Of a DNA stretch of 64,000 nt, positions 1 to 7,735 are shown one piece after another (position 1 is the stretch's first letter; the number at the start of each line of letters is the position of its first letter). The DNA comes from Anaerolineae bacterium (GTDB lineage Bacteria > Chloroflexota > Anaerolineae > Aggregatilineales > Phototrophicaceae): positions 1 to 64,000 of the forward strand of contig JAFLCG010000015.1 of assembly GCA_017303635.1 (NCBI GenBank), given 5' to 3'. The position numbers and the translations under genes were made by a program. The notes under the pieces are model-generated. The model worked only from the letters and a program-made list of their open reading frames with translations. It ran no database searches and had not been told where the DNA came from.

Positions 1-1
1 C

Positions 2-121
2 TGTCCCAACAAGCTCTTTCCCACTCTGGATCAGGTCATCCACAACGTTCAACGCATGGTCACTGCCCAGAACCGCCCCGGCGATCCCTCACGTATTCTC
101 TTTTCTAACAACTTCCACTGA
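2..121 (+). CDS. C-terminal fragment of an unknown protein, possibly a transposase
   Basis: An open frame enters from the left edge and ends at TGA 119-121, giving 39 residues that begin CPNKLFPTLDQVIHNVQRMV. The pattern of a short Leu/Phe-Pro-Thr-Leu start, an amphipathic helix and a basic tail resembles the last helix of IS630-type transposases, but no catalytic residue lies in the window, so this is a guess. The start is outside the window. The neighbouring AT-rich DNA with immunity-like genes fits an accessory region. Confidence 0.3.
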   Translation, partial: CPNKLFPTLDQVIHNVQRMVTAQNRPGDPSRILFSNNFH

Positions 122-389
122 CCTACTTATGTTCCGATTTTCTCTCATTTTCGGTTTGGCAAATCCGAGCAGGTAAAAGGTTAGGGGCCGCGACACAGGT
201 TTGCCGAGGCTGTCATAGAAATAGCTCGCGCCGTCCAACGAGCGGATTAGGGTTGGCACGATTCTACTGACAAGCATTGACTCAGTCACAGGTCAGATTG
301 CTGTTGAAGTCGTAGGTTGATTTTTTTGCAGAGATTAAGGGATATATTTAGACATAAATGCTGCCATACTCGGATTTCTGGTTTCATTA

Positions 390-770
390 CTAGGTATTGG
401 CATTATTGAAGGCATCAATAAGTTCTTGGGAGGTAATTTGGTCATCAAGTTCAATTGGCTTATTAATCCTTGCTCCCGTGTAAAAGAACAGCTTGTGTTC
501 TTTGGGAATTAGACTTCTATACCATATAGCAATATCCGATGCCCCCGCCAAATCCCCTTCAAGAGAAATCGCAACACAGTCACTATGCAATCCACCGATA
601 ACAATTGAATTTCCGATCTGCACTTCCCACCTAATCGGATATGTTGAATATTCTGAAATCCGCAATTGTGATAGGGGCCATCTCGTTTTGAAGGCTCTTA
701 CGAATTCCTCAACGTCTACCTTGTAGGAATAGTCTGCACTCATGCCATCGACCAGAAATGCATAGCTCAT
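390..770 (-). CDS. Hypothetical small protein in accessory region
   Basis: I do not recognise this 126-residue protein. The start is placed at ATG 770 because an AAAGGA ribosome site lies about nine bases upstream on the minus strand; a longer frame reaches 818 without such a site. It has no signal peptide or membrane segment and looks like a mixed alpha/beta soluble protein (aromatic strands such as IRWEVQIGNSIVIGG near the middle, an acidic N-terminal helix VDVEEFVRAF). Its base composition is more AT-rich than the genes to the right. It lies just downstream of another small minus-strand gene that looks like an immunity protein, so the pair may be the remains of a polymorphic-toxin immunity cassette; that is inference from context only. 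Confidence 0.55.
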   Translation of the reverse strand: MSYAFLVDGMSADYSYKVDVEEFVRAFKTRWPLSQLRISEYSTYPIRWEVQIGNSIVIGGLHSDCVAISLEGDLAGASDIAIWYRSLIPKEHKLFFYTGARINKPIELDDQITSQELIDAFNNANT

Positions 771-885
771 ACCGAATAATCCTTTAAGTGAGACAACAGA
801 TGTATTTGCTGCCTCCAACTTGTTTATCGATTAAGGATGATCAAGACCTCACTATTGGCCGCAAGGATAGGCGGAGGCTGAAGGT

Positions 886-1236
886 TTATTCTATTGTGGA
901 ACCTATGTCAATTACATGTGGTCCATCATCGGTATCATCCACTTTTTGTATAATGAGAGGGATTTCCGACTTTGATAATCCGGATGATGAATCATAATGT
1001 ATATGTCCTCCAACTGGAGAACTTTCAATTAACCTCCTTAGCGTTTCTTGCAGCGATTTCAATCCCTTAAGATTCCCCTGAATTATTACAAGTTTACCTT
1101 CTGGCTTATAAAGAACCTCCAGGCGATAAGGTTCATCTTCGACAACCGCATGAGACATCATGTAGTCTAGAATCTTCTCTTTGTCAGTCACACTGTTATC
1201 TTGGACTTTCTTGCGCCACTCATCGAGATTTGACAT
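886..1236 (-). CDS. Imm32-like immunity protein (tentative)
   Basis: A 116-residue soluble protein. The start is ATG 1236, with GGAGG six bases upstream; a GTG at 1248 overlaps that ribosome site and is less likely. The centre carries a strand and helix unit (KLVIIQGNLKGLKSLQETL) followed by GGHIHYDSSSGLS and a strand IPLIIQKV. That layout, a hydrophobic strand, a helix and then a Gly-His-x-His stretch leading into a final strand, is what I recall for the Imm32 family of predicted immunity proteins. No toxin gene is visible beside it. The gene is AT-richer than the housekeeping genes downstream, consistent with recent acquisition. The family call is from memory of the pattern and could be wrong. 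Confidence 0.5.
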   Translation of the reverse strand: MSNLDEWRKKVQDNSVTDKEKILDYMMSHAVVEDEPYRLEVLYKPEGKLVIIQGNLKGLKSLQETLRRLIESSPVGGHIHYDSSSGLSKSEIPLIIQKVDDTDDGPHVIDIGSTIE

Positions 1237-1265
1237 CTCAGCCTCCACCTTATTTGAAGTACGTA

Positions 1266-1328
1266 GGACTTACGCATACATGGGCGGATATGCGGGCGCA
1301 GACCGACTGAGGCGTAATCCGCCCCTAC
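1266..1328 (+). repeat. MITE-like palindromic element, copy 1 (left end only)
   Basis: Starts with the terminal sequence GGACTTACGCA and contains the internal core GGGCGGATATGCGGGCGCAG and GTAATCCGCCCCTAC shared with copies at 42671, 44017 and 50341. The matching right-hand terminal repeat is missing, so this copy is truncated. Core arms GGGCGGAT and ATCCGCCC are inverted. Confidence 0.7.
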
Positions 1329-1511
1329 GAGCCGGAATGCTCATTACCGAAGATGATATTCTAATCTCATCAGGATCAAATAGAGATTACTCTACTCGTA
1401 TTCATGAGGAAATCATCTAACCAATTTGCACATACTAATAGTCTACCTCGCAGGGGATGACCGAATAGGGTATAAACGGGTGGAAAATCTTCTTTACATT
1501 GAGAGGCCCGC

Positions 1512-2066
1512 ATGACTGCCCTTGAAACGTATCCGGTGACGGTCGCCGGCGTGACCCGCCACCTGCGCCTGTTCCAGATCAAGCCTGGTGTCCGAATCGC
1601 CATCCTCAATATCCTCGGGGATACTGAATTTGTGGAAGCGGTCAGCAGCGAACTGGCCCCGCTGATCGCCGCCAAACAGCCGGACATCATCGTGACGGCG
1701 GAGGCCAAGTCGATCCCGCTGGCGCACGCCGTCTCAACCCGGATGAACAACATGCCCTATGTGGTGCTGCGGAAGTCGTTCAAGCCGTACATGGGCGATG
1801 CGCTGCAATCGGAAACCCTGAGCATCACCACCGGCGCGCCGCAAACGCTGTATCTGGATGAGAAAGATCGCGGACTGGTGGAAGGCCGGAAAGTCGTCAT
1901 TCTGGACGATGTCATCTCGACCGGCAGCACGTTACAAGGAATGCGGTTGATTTTGGGTAAGGCTGGCGCGGAAGTGATTGGCGAAGCTGCCATCTTCACC
2001 GAGGGCGACCGGGCCACCTGGCAGAACATCATCGCGCTGGGGCATCTGCCGGTGTGGGTGGATTAG
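1512..2066 (+). CDS. Phosphoribosyltransferase family protein (adenine/xanthine PRTase-like)
   Basis: A 184-residue type I phosphoribosyltransferase. The PRPP-binding signature VVILDDVISTGSTL sits at about residues 128-141, with the two adjacent acidic residues followed by the T/S-rich loop that holds the 5-phosphate of PRPP. Upstream, IIVTAEAKSIPLAHA is the first substrate loop seen in adenine and xanthine phosphoribosyltransferases. The length matches Apt/Xpt. Such enzymes condense a free purine base with PRPP in the cytoplasm for salvage, but the substrate cannot be told from the sequence. The start ATG follows the sequence GAGAGG within ten bases. It stands alone: a palindromic repeat follows directly and the tRNA-Val gene beyond is on the other strand. 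Confidence 0.85.
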   Translation: MTALETYPVTVAGVTRHLRLFQIKPGVRIAILNILGDTEFVEAVSSELAPLIAAKQPDIIVTAEAKSIPLAHAVSTRMNNMPYVVLRKSFKPYMGDALQSETLSITTGAPQTLYLDEKDRGLVEGRKVVILDDVISTGSTLQGMRLILGKAGAEVIGEAAIFTEGDRATWQNIIALGHLPVWVD

Positions 2067-2209
2067 CCCTCACCCCTAGAGCCATTACAGGGTAGTTTTT
2101 TCAGGGTGGTCGCAAGACACCTCATCCCCCTGCCCCTTCTCCTTCCGCGCCGCTTGACTTTGATTGTCCGGCGTTTTGGGATTATTCGCGGCGCTGGAGA
2201 AGGGGAGTC
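2067..2209. repeat. Dispersed CCCTCACCCC-type palindromic repeat, copy 1
   Basis: Begins CCCTCACCCC immediately after the stop codon of the gene at 1512 and ends with GGAGAAGGGGAG, the inverse of CCCCTTCTCC in its middle. Similar units follow the genes ending at 11195 and 26496. This copy is longer because extra sequence separates the arms. Confidence 0.6.
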
Positions 2210-2243
2210 CAGAGACAGAATATGTAAGGGGGTTCTGTGGAAA

Positions 2244-2272
2244 TAAAAAACCGGCTTGAGGCCGGTTTTTTG
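2244..2272 (-). terminator. Intrinsic terminator of tRNA-Val
   Basis: On the minus strand, AACCGGC, a five-base loop and GCCGGTT are followed directly by a T run. It starts right at the tRNA 3' end. The A run on the other side means it could also stop plus-strand transcription. Confidence 0.85.
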
Positions 2273-2345
2273 TGGGCAATATAAGACTCGAACTTATAAC
2301 CCCTCCCACGTCAAAGGAGTGCTCTGCCAATTGAGCTAATTGCCC
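2273..2345 (-). tRNA. tRNA-Val(GAC)
   Basis: A complete cloverleaf on the minus strand: acceptor GGGCAAT pairs with ATTGCCC, the D stem GCTC/GAGC encloses AATTGGCA, the anticodon stem CTCCT/GGGAG holds the loop TTGACGT with anticodon GAC (valine), and the T arm is ATAAG-TTCGAGT-CTTAT. The discriminator is A and CCA is not encoded. A terminator hairpin follows within a few bases. Confidence 0.93.
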
Positions 2346-2392
2346 GACTGCCGAACATTATACGGCAAAGGCAGGGCTTTGCAAGAGGCGAA

Positions 2393-3703
2393 TCAGGCGG
2401 TTTTGCCTGTACCAAAACCCATACGGGCTTCATCCGCCGCCGCAATCCGGTCAATAAAGCTGCTGATATGCGCGCCGCGATCCGGCCCCAGCACCTGCTG
2501 TAAGCGGCGGAGCGTCTCCAGCAGCATCTTGAAGGCCTCCGGCGACTCGGAAGGCACCGTCCGCAGCACCGACTCCAGCGCCTCTTCGGCTTTTTCCTGC
2601 TTGCCGAGCGCCAGACGGGCGGTGAGCAGGTCTGCATAGCCCCAGTAGTTGTCGATCTTGCCCTGGACTTCGCCCCAGGCCAGCTGCTCGACCCGGACAT
2701 AGGTCTCCAGCATCGACTCGACGTTCCCAGTCTGCGCATAGAGCAACGCCAGATTGCCGTGGGCATAGGAGGAATGCGGGGTGGCTTCGGTCGCTTTGTT
2801 ATAGGCAAAGATCGCCTGCTGAATCTGACCTCGGCGCCGATATAACCCGCCGAGCGATCCCCACCAGGCCTCGTCATTTTCATCAATCAGCTTGGGCGAG
2901 GCAGTCAAGGCGCGCAGCAGCAGCCGTTCCGCATCGGTATACAGAATGCTCTTTTCCGGGCTGTCCACCATTTTGTCCGCCATGCGCCGCGTCACATAAC
3001 CAAGGGCAGCCAGGGCGGGTGCAAAATCCGGTTGATTGGAAAGCGCCGCATCCAACTGGGCTTTGGCATCCTCCAACATCCCTGCCTGGGTATAAACATA
3101 GCCCAGGCGGTACTGTGCGACGACGCTATCCGGGTCGAGGACCAGGGCGCGCTTGTAGGTGTCAATGGCACCCTGATAGTCATTGGCCTGATACTGCCGT
3201 TCACCGAGAGGCAGCAGGGACAGCGCCAGATTGGCTTTGGCTGCGCTCTCCCGTTGCTGACTGACACTTACTTCCAATGCCGTGCGAACCTTGTTCAGTT
3301 CTTCCTGTTTCTCCTGCACTTCGGTCTCAAACTTCTCTTTGGCTACCTTCAATTCATTGGTCGCATTGTTGAGTCGATTGAAACCCAGATAACCGGCAGC
3401 GATAGCAGCGACGGGTCCAACGATACCGAATATGCCAAAGATCGTTCCAATAACATTCTGGAACAAGTCCATTAAAGTGTTGGCACGATCCAATTGCTCG
3501 GACGAGATGACGCGCGCATCATCGGCGTAATTTCGCGCATCGTCCGCGGCGCGTTCAGCGCGCTCGACCGCCTCATTCATGCTTTGAACCACTGCATCCA
3601 GGGTGGCTGAAATCGGCGCAGGCTCCGGTGTGGACTCCTGGGCGACGGCGACAAGCGGGAAGATAAACAAAGCAATCAACAGCAGTCCGGTCAAGAAGCG
3701 CAT
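2393..3703 (-). CDS. Exported TPR-repeat protein with coiled coil
   Basis: A 436-residue protein with a signal sequence at residues 1-21 (FLTGLLLIALFIFPLVAVAQ), a helical acidic segment rich in Asp-Asp-Ala at 45-70, a membrane helix near 85-110 (IFGIFGIVGPVAAIAAGYLG), a charged coiled coil at about 115-155, and then five to six tetratricopeptide repeats to about 400 (for example YQANDYQGAIDTYKRALVLD and YTQAGMLEDAKAQLDAAL). The likely topology is membrane-anchored with the TPR scaffold on one face; TPRs mediate protein contacts, and no enzyme motif is present. GGAGAGGG precedes the start ATG. It is divergent from mutY, sharing a 68-base intergenic region. Partner unknown. Confidence 0.8.
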   Translation of the reverse strand: MRFLTGLLLIALFIFPLVAVAQESTPEPAPISATLDAVVQSMNEAVERAERAADDARNYADDARVISSEQLDRANTLMDLFQNVIGTIFGIFGIVGPVAAIAAGYLGFNRLNNATNELKVAKEKFETEVQEKQEELNKVRTALEVSVSQQRESAAKANLALSLLPLGERQYQANDYQGAIDTYKRALVLDPDSVVAQYRLGYVYTQAGMLEDAKAQLDAALSNQPDFAPALAALGYVTRRMADKMVDSPEKSILYTDAERLLLRALTASPKLIDENDEAWWGSLGGLYRRRGQIQQAIFAYNKATEATPHSSYAHGNLALLYAQTGNVESMLETYVRVEQLAWGEVQGKIDNYWGYADLLTARLALGKQEKAEEALESVLRTVPSESPEAFKMLLETLRRLQQVLGPDRGAHISSFIDRIAAADEARMGFGTGKTA

Positions 3704-3771
3704 GGCACAGCCCTCTCCGGTGGGATAAATTCATCCCTAAGTATAACGAGTTTTGAGCTTTGCGGGGACTC

Positions 3772-4845
3772 ATGAGCTTCCAACCGGATTTATTAGCCTG
3801 GTACGACCAGCACGCCGCCGACCTGCCCTGGCGGCGTTCCCAGGACCCCTATCGCGTTTGGCTTTCGGAGATCATGCTCCAGCAAACGCAGGTCGAAACG
3901 GTCAAGCCCTACTTCGAGCGCTTTCTGGAGGCTTTCCCGACCGTCGAGGCTTTAGCCGCGGCGCCGCTCGACCGGGTGCTCAAATTGTGGGAGGGATTGG
4001 GCTACTACAGCCGCGCCCGCAACCTGCACACCGCCGCCCAGATGGTCGCGCGGGACTTTGGCGGACGCTTTCCGACCACGGTCGACGGTTTGCTGCTGCT
4101 GCCAGGGGTCGGTCGCTACACGGCCGGGGCGATTGCCAGCATCGCCTATGGCGTGCGTGCGCCGGTACTGGATGGCAATGTCATCCGGGTATTTGCGCGG
4201 TTGACCGACCTCAAAGAAGATGTGAGCCAGACGACGGTGAAAGATCGCCTGTGGAAACTGGCGGAGGATTGGCTGCCCGACGACCGCCCCGGCGATTACA
4301 ATCAGGCCCTGATGGAGCTGGGGCGCACCGTCTGCAAGCCGCGTAATCCACTGTGTACCACCTGCCCGATCTTCCTGCACTGTGCAGCCTTCAACCAGGG
4401 GACGCAAGCACAGCGCCCGGTCAAGAAAGCCAGAGGGGCCACCCCGCACTATGATGTCGCCGCCGGGATCATCCGGGACTCAGGGGGCAAGCTGCTCATC
4501 GCGCAACGCCCGCTGGATGGACTCCTCGGTGGCCTGTGGGAGTTCCCCGGCGGCAAGCGCGAAGGCGACGAAACCCTTCCTGAATGCCTGGAACGCGAAC
4601 TCCAGGAAGAACTCGCCATCCAGGTGGAAGTCGGCAACTTGTTCACCGTGGTTGACCACGCTTTCACCCATTTCCGCATCACGCTGCACGCCTTCGAGTG
4701 CCGCCATCTCAGCGGCGCACCGCAGCGCATCGGAGTCCGGGACTTCGCCTGGATACAGGAGTCCCAGTTAGATGATTACAGCTTCGGCAAAGCAGATCGG
4801 GAAGTGATTAAGGCGCTGCAAGAACGGCGGAATATGCTTTTCTAG
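3772..4845 (+). CDS. mutY: A/G-specific adenine DNA glycosylase MutY
   Basis: A 357-residue base-excision repair enzyme that removes adenine paired with 8-oxoguanine. The N-terminal domain has the catalytic Glu33 in SEIMLQQT, the helix-hairpin-helix LLPGVGRYTAGAI at 109-121 and the catalytic Asp134 in VLDGNV. The [4Fe-4S] cluster ligands C188, C195, C198 and C204 have the standard 6-2-5 spacing. The C-terminal domain from about 230 is NUDIX-like (GGLWEFPGGKREGDE, with the REL-QEEL helix) and recognises 8-oxoG. The start is ATG 3772; a TTG at 3760 is in frame but unneeded. All key residues are present and the length is typical. It appears monocistronic, followed by a short repeat and a convergent gene. 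Confidence 0.95.
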   Translation: MSFQPDLLAWYDQHAADLPWRRSQDPYRVWLSEIMLQQTQVETVKPYFERFLEAFPTVEALAAAPLDRVLKLWEGLGYYSRARNLHTAAQMVARDFGGRFPTTVDGLLLLPGVGRYTAGAIASIAYGVRAPVLDGNVIRVFARLTDLKEDVSQTTVKDRLWKLAEDWLPDDRPGDYNQALMELGRTVCKPRNPLCTTCPIFLHCAAFNQGTQAQRPVKKARGATPHYDVAAGIIRDSGGKLLIAQRPLDGLLGGLWEFPGGKREGDETLPECLERELQEELAIQVEVGNLFTVVDHAFTHFRITLHAFECRHLSGAPQRIGVRDFAWIQESQLDDYSFGKADREVIKALQERRNMLF

Positions 4846-4867
4846 AGTTCACAATTAAGAGGGGCTA

Positions 4868-4900
4868 ATAGCTGATAGCTTATGGTTGATAGCCAGACCA
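4868..4900. repeat. TAGCTGATAGC-type dispersed repeat
   Basis: The stretch containing TAGCTGATAGC and TATGGTTGATAGCC recurs in inverted orientation at 44091-44122 (GGCTATCAACCATAGACTAT). Both copies sit in intergenic DNA downstream of genes. Confidence 0.6.
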
Positions 4901-4949
4901 GTAACCCAAATACCGAACGCGGGGCACTATCGGCTGTCAGATGACCGCT

Positions 4950-5360
4950 TTATATCAGGCGGATTTTGGCGATGAGGAGTAAGAGACCACGAGGGTCAAG
5001 TTCATCCTCAAAGCGGTTGCCAATCGGTGACGCGAGCATCTGGCGGACGCACTTACTAAAGGATTCGTCCGAACTCCCCTGGGTGACAAAATGCATCTGA
5101 TGGCCGGTCTTGAGGTGCAGCGCAACCGCTACCCGACCACCCAGCAGGACATCCTGAACCCGAGTCACAAAGGTGTTGGGGATGCTGGCAGGCTCCACCC
5201 GGCGGCGCTGCTGTGGCTGAAGGATCAAGCGGTAATTGGTGACGGTTGCCTGGAGGGGCGGCACGGTCGGCACCCAGCCGCCCGGTGAATAACGCATGAC
5301 ACTGATCTGGAAGTAACCCAGCTTCAGTTCACCATCCAGCAACTGATTGGCATCGTTCAA
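4950..5360 (-). CDS. PH/GRAM-like domain protein (paralogue of next gene)
   Basis: A 136-residue protein of alternating beta strands ending in a helix, the layout of a GRAM or bacterial PH domain: LLDGELKLGYFQISV, then VTNYRLILQPQQRR, then an acidic or polar strand, and the final helix ESFSKCVRQML at about 100-110. The same order, including the VTNxRL strand, is found in the minus-strand gene just upstream, so the two are tandem paralogues. The apparent start is a TTG at 5360. An ATG at 5377-5379 lies in another frame (MDREAFLERC), which could mean a small frameshift near the N-terminus. No catalytic residue is recognised; a membrane- or protein-binding module is a reasonable inference. Confidence 0.6.
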   Translation of the reverse strand: MNDANQLLDGELKLGYFQISVMRYSPGGWVPTVPPLQATVTNYRLILQPQQRRRVEPASIPNTFVTRVQDVLLGGRVAVALHLKTGHQMHFVTQGSSDESFSKCVRQMLASPIGNRFEDELDPRGLLLLIAKIRLI

Positions 5361-5428
5361 GGAAGGCTTCCCGGTCCATAAAGTGAGTGCTGCTCAGCGC
5401 AGGCCCCATTATAGACCGGAATGAACGG

Positions 5429-5800
5429 TCATGCAGGGATGGGCAAACGGGGTGAAATCCGGGGCCGGGGCGCCGGGGCCAACAGGGCCTGAATGTCTTT
5501 CGCCAGCCGCCGCCCCTGGCTCCATTCCACCAGCATATATTGATGACTGCCATCGGCCATGCGCATCATGAGGCCATCCCGCCCACGCAGCGAGATATTC
5601 CAGGCGCGCAAAATGGCGGACGGCTCCAGCGCATCCACACTTTCCAGATGGCGCTCCGGGAAAAACAGCAAGCGGCGGTTGGTCACGGCAGCCTGCTGCC
5701 AGTAGCCGACGCCCTGCCATTCGTTCCCCGACCACACCATCGGCTGAACTTTATAGGTATTGACCAGATATTCGCCATCGGCGAGTGGTATCTGCATCAT
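5429..5800 (-). CDS. PH/GRAM-like domain protein
   Basis: A 123-residue protein starting at ATG 5800 (a second ATG follows), with GAGGAG seven bases upstream. It starts with PLADGEYLVNTYKV, continues with VTNRRLLFFPERHLESV and LRGRDGLMMRMADGS strands and finishes in a helix WSQGRRLAKDIQALL plus a Pro/Arg-rich tail. This is the strand-rich domain plus one C-terminal helix expected for PH/GRAM-like proteins. It is co-oriented with its paralogue at 4950, 68 bases apart, so the two may be co-transcribed. Function unknown. Confidence 0.65.
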   Translation of the reverse strand: MMQIPLADGEYLVNTYKVQPMVWSGNEWQGVGYWQQAAVTNRRLLFFPERHLESVDALEPSAILRAWNISLRGRDGLMMRMADGSHQYMLVEWSQGRRLAKDIQALLAPAPRPRISPRLPIPA

Positions 5801-5962
5801 ATCTGGCTCCTCAATCCTGTGGCTCGACTATTCAAGTGTACATACGTTGAGAAGAGTATGTAAATCACCCAAAAGTCGTTACCCCTTTACACTATTGATA
5901 AAATGGCGTCCTTGCAATGCCCCAAATTCTGGGGGGCGGCTGAGAGGGAGGTCTGTTACGTC

Positions 5963-6781
5963 ATGGGACTGGATGCGAGCGTCATGTGTAACTGCTACGC
6001 GCAGGGTCGGTGTACCCCCTGCCCTTTCCCGGCAGCCTTTACCATCGATGACGAGGGGTTTCCCCTGCTCAACCTGCCACAACAAGGTCATGAGGCGGAT
6101 CACGACCAGTTTGAGGAGTGGCTGAATACCTGCTGTGAACACCCGGGCATGGACTACCTCAACCGCTACATCGGCAGTTGGAAAGCCTATCACGCCTTCC
6201 GGGACGCACTGGCGAGCATCGGCTGGCAGTACTTCCGCGTGTTGGAGCGCACCCTGCCGCTGGAAAATCACGGACAGATGAGCGTCGTGGAAGCGCGCTT
6301 TGCCCTGCAGGAACTCAACCGCTTCAGCAGCATGGAAGGGATCGAGCGCCCCTTCCTCATTCATTCCGAAACGGGCGAACCGGTTGGCAACCTGGCCTAT
6401 GGCGGCGTCTTCCATGCGGATGCCCGCACCGGACTCCAGTTTAAAGTAGAAGCATCCGGCTTCAGCGTGATTGACACCTGGGAGTTCAACCGCGAATTAT
6501 TCCGGGCAATGCGCTTCACCCAGGAAGTAGCGGAGAGCGATTTGGAACGCGCAGCCAGCTACCGCTTGACCGATCTGGATACCGGTCGCCACTTTGAGAG
6601 CAGCACGCCCGTCAAGACCTTTGTGCAGGACACCGCTGGTCAGATGCATCAGCATTATCCGCAGCGTCTGCACATCGAGCAGCGCACCGTCGAGCCAGCC
6701 TATTTCTCAGCAATTGTGGAACCGTTACAGGATGTGTTGCGGGCGGCGCTGGAGATGGGCAACCCGATACGCTGGCAGTGA
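5963..6781 (+). CDS. Conserved hypothetical protein, MGLDASVMCNC type
   Basis: A 272-residue protein beginning MGLDASVMCNCY. That N-terminus recurs in a family of uncharacterised bacterial proteins I have seen, but I know no assigned function. The start at ATG 5963 is preferred over 5903 because GGGAGG precedes it and the family begins there. Four cysteines fall within the first 25 residues (CNC, then CTPC), suggesting a metal site or disulfide; two more (TCC) are at about 93-94. The rest is a mixed alpha/beta fold with no membrane segment. It lies immediately upstream of the selenocysteine tRNA but no functional link is visible. Confidence 0.65.
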   Translation: MGLDASVMCNCYAQGRCTPCPFPAAFTIDDEGFPLLNLPQQGHEADHDQFEEWLNTCCEHPGMDYLNRYIGSWKAYHAFRDALASIGWQYFRVLERTLPLENHGQMSVVEARFALQELNRFSSMEGIERPFLIHSETGEPVGNLAYGGVFHADARTGLQFKVEASGFSVIDTWEFNRELFRAMRFTQEVAESDLERAASYRLTDLDTGRHFESSTPVKTFVQDTAGQMHQHYPQRLHIEQRTVEPAYFSAIVEPLQDVLRAALEMGNPIRWQ

Positions 6782-6841
6782 TGGCTGAGGGCTTGCAACC
6801 GTCACTCGATGGTCGCAGGACTTGCCGCTATACTAAGCGGT

Positions 6842-6935
6842 GGGGGTGAAGGTGTCCCGGTGGATGCCCCGGTCTTCAAAACCGGTGGCGGGCTGCGTGA
6901 CAGGCCGCGGTGGGTTCGACTCCCATTCACTCCCG
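6842..6935 (+). tRNA. selC: tRNA-Sec(UCA), selenocysteine tRNA
   Basis: A 94-base cloverleaf with all hallmarks of bacterial tRNA-Sec. The acceptor has eight pairs (GGGGGTGA with TCACTCCC, one G-U), the T stem five (GTGGG/CCCAT around TTCGACT), so the 8+5 arm of tRNA-Sec is met. The D stem is extended to six pairs (GGTGTC/GATGCC with two wobbles) and the anticodon stem CCGGT/ACCGG holds CTTCAAA with anticodon TCA. The long variable arm GCGGGCTG/CAGGCCGC closes on CGTGA. The discriminator is G, as in E. coli, and CCA is not encoded. It implies that the organism decodes UGA as selenocysteine in some mRNAs. No selA, selB or selD lies in this window. Confidence 0.93.
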
Positions 6936-6958
6936 TCCGATAGCAGGAGGCATCGTCT

Positions 6959-7729
6959 ATGCCACTCGCCCAGACTCGCAACGGCCCCATCTGGTATGCC
7001 GACCATCGTGACCCGACCCTACATCGCCCCACTGCCATCCTGATTCATGGCGCGGGTGGAACGCATCTGGACTGGCCCGCCGAACTCCGCCGGATGCCGG
7101 AAGCCAGCGCCATCGTGGTCGATTTACCCGGTCACGGTCGCAGCCCCGGCCCGGGACGGCAGAGTGTAGCCGCTTACGCGGATGATGTATTCGCGCTGAT
7201 GGATAGCCTCAAGATCGGGCGGGCTATCCTCGGCGGTCACAGCATGGGCGGCGCCATCGCGCTGACCATGGCCCTGAGCATGCCGGAACGCGCTCGCGGC
7301 TTGGTGCTGGTCGGCACCGGGGCGAAGCTCGCCGTTCATCCGGATATCCTCAACGGCATTCTGACCGAACTTGGCAAGACCATCGGCCTGCTGATCGGCT
7401 GGTATTACAGCCCCAGCGCCACCGAGCAAATGCGCCGCCGGACGCAACAGGCACTCAGTTCGGTCACGCCTCAAACGTTGTACGGGGACTATGCGGCGGT
7501 CAACCAGTTTGATGTGCGTGATCAACTGAACCACGTCCAAGTGCCCACTCTCATCGTCGGCAGCACCGCCGATCAACTCACACCGTTCAAGTTCAGTGAA
7601 TATCTGCATGAACACATTGCCGGTTCACAGCTGGTCAAGGTGGAAGGTGCGGGTCACATGCTGCCGATTGAGCAACCGGAAACAGTTGCAGAAGCTGTCC
7701 TCAAGTGGCTGCTGGTGCAAGCCTGGTAA
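6959..7729 (+). CDS. Alpha/beta-fold hydrolase
   Basis: A 256-residue single-domain alpha/beta hydrolase. The oxyanion-side motif HGAGGTHLDW is at 30-39, the nucleophile elbow GGHSMGG places Ser95, the acid is the Asp in GSTADQLTP near 205 and the base the His in EGAGHMLP near 232. No signal peptide, so cytoplasmic. AGGAGG precedes the ATG. It begins 24 bases after tRNA-Sec and could be transcribed through from it. Substrate cannot be predicted; it looks like the esterase/haloperoxidase-like group rather than a specific lipase. Confidence 0.85.
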   Translation: MPLAQTRNGPIWYADHRDPTLHRPTAILIHGAGGTHLDWPAELRRMPEASAIVVDLPGHGRSPGPGRQSVAAYADDVFALMDSLKIGRAILGGHSMGGAIALTMALSMPERARGLVLVGTGAKLAVHPDILNGILTELGKTIGLLIGWYYSPSATEQMRRRTQQALSSVTPQTLYGDYAAVNQFDVRDQLNHVQVPTLIVGSTADQLTPFKFSEYLHEHIAGSQLVKVEGAGHMLPIEQPETVAEAVLKWLLVQAW

Positions 7730-7735
7730 TCGTGC

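Noticed and set aside
89..289. 66-codon minus-strand open frame at the left edge
   Set aside because: No ribosome site, overlaps the possible transposase tail, no recognisable composition or family.
2085..2330. 81-codon minus-strand frame across the CCCTCACC repeat and tRNA-Val
   Set aside because: Runs through a tRNA gene, a terminator and a palindromic repeat.
6959..7729. Selenoprotein or Sec-machinery role for the hydrolase after tRNA-Sec
   Set aside because: Ordinary Ser-His-Asp hydrolase without UGA codons; the closeness is not evidence.
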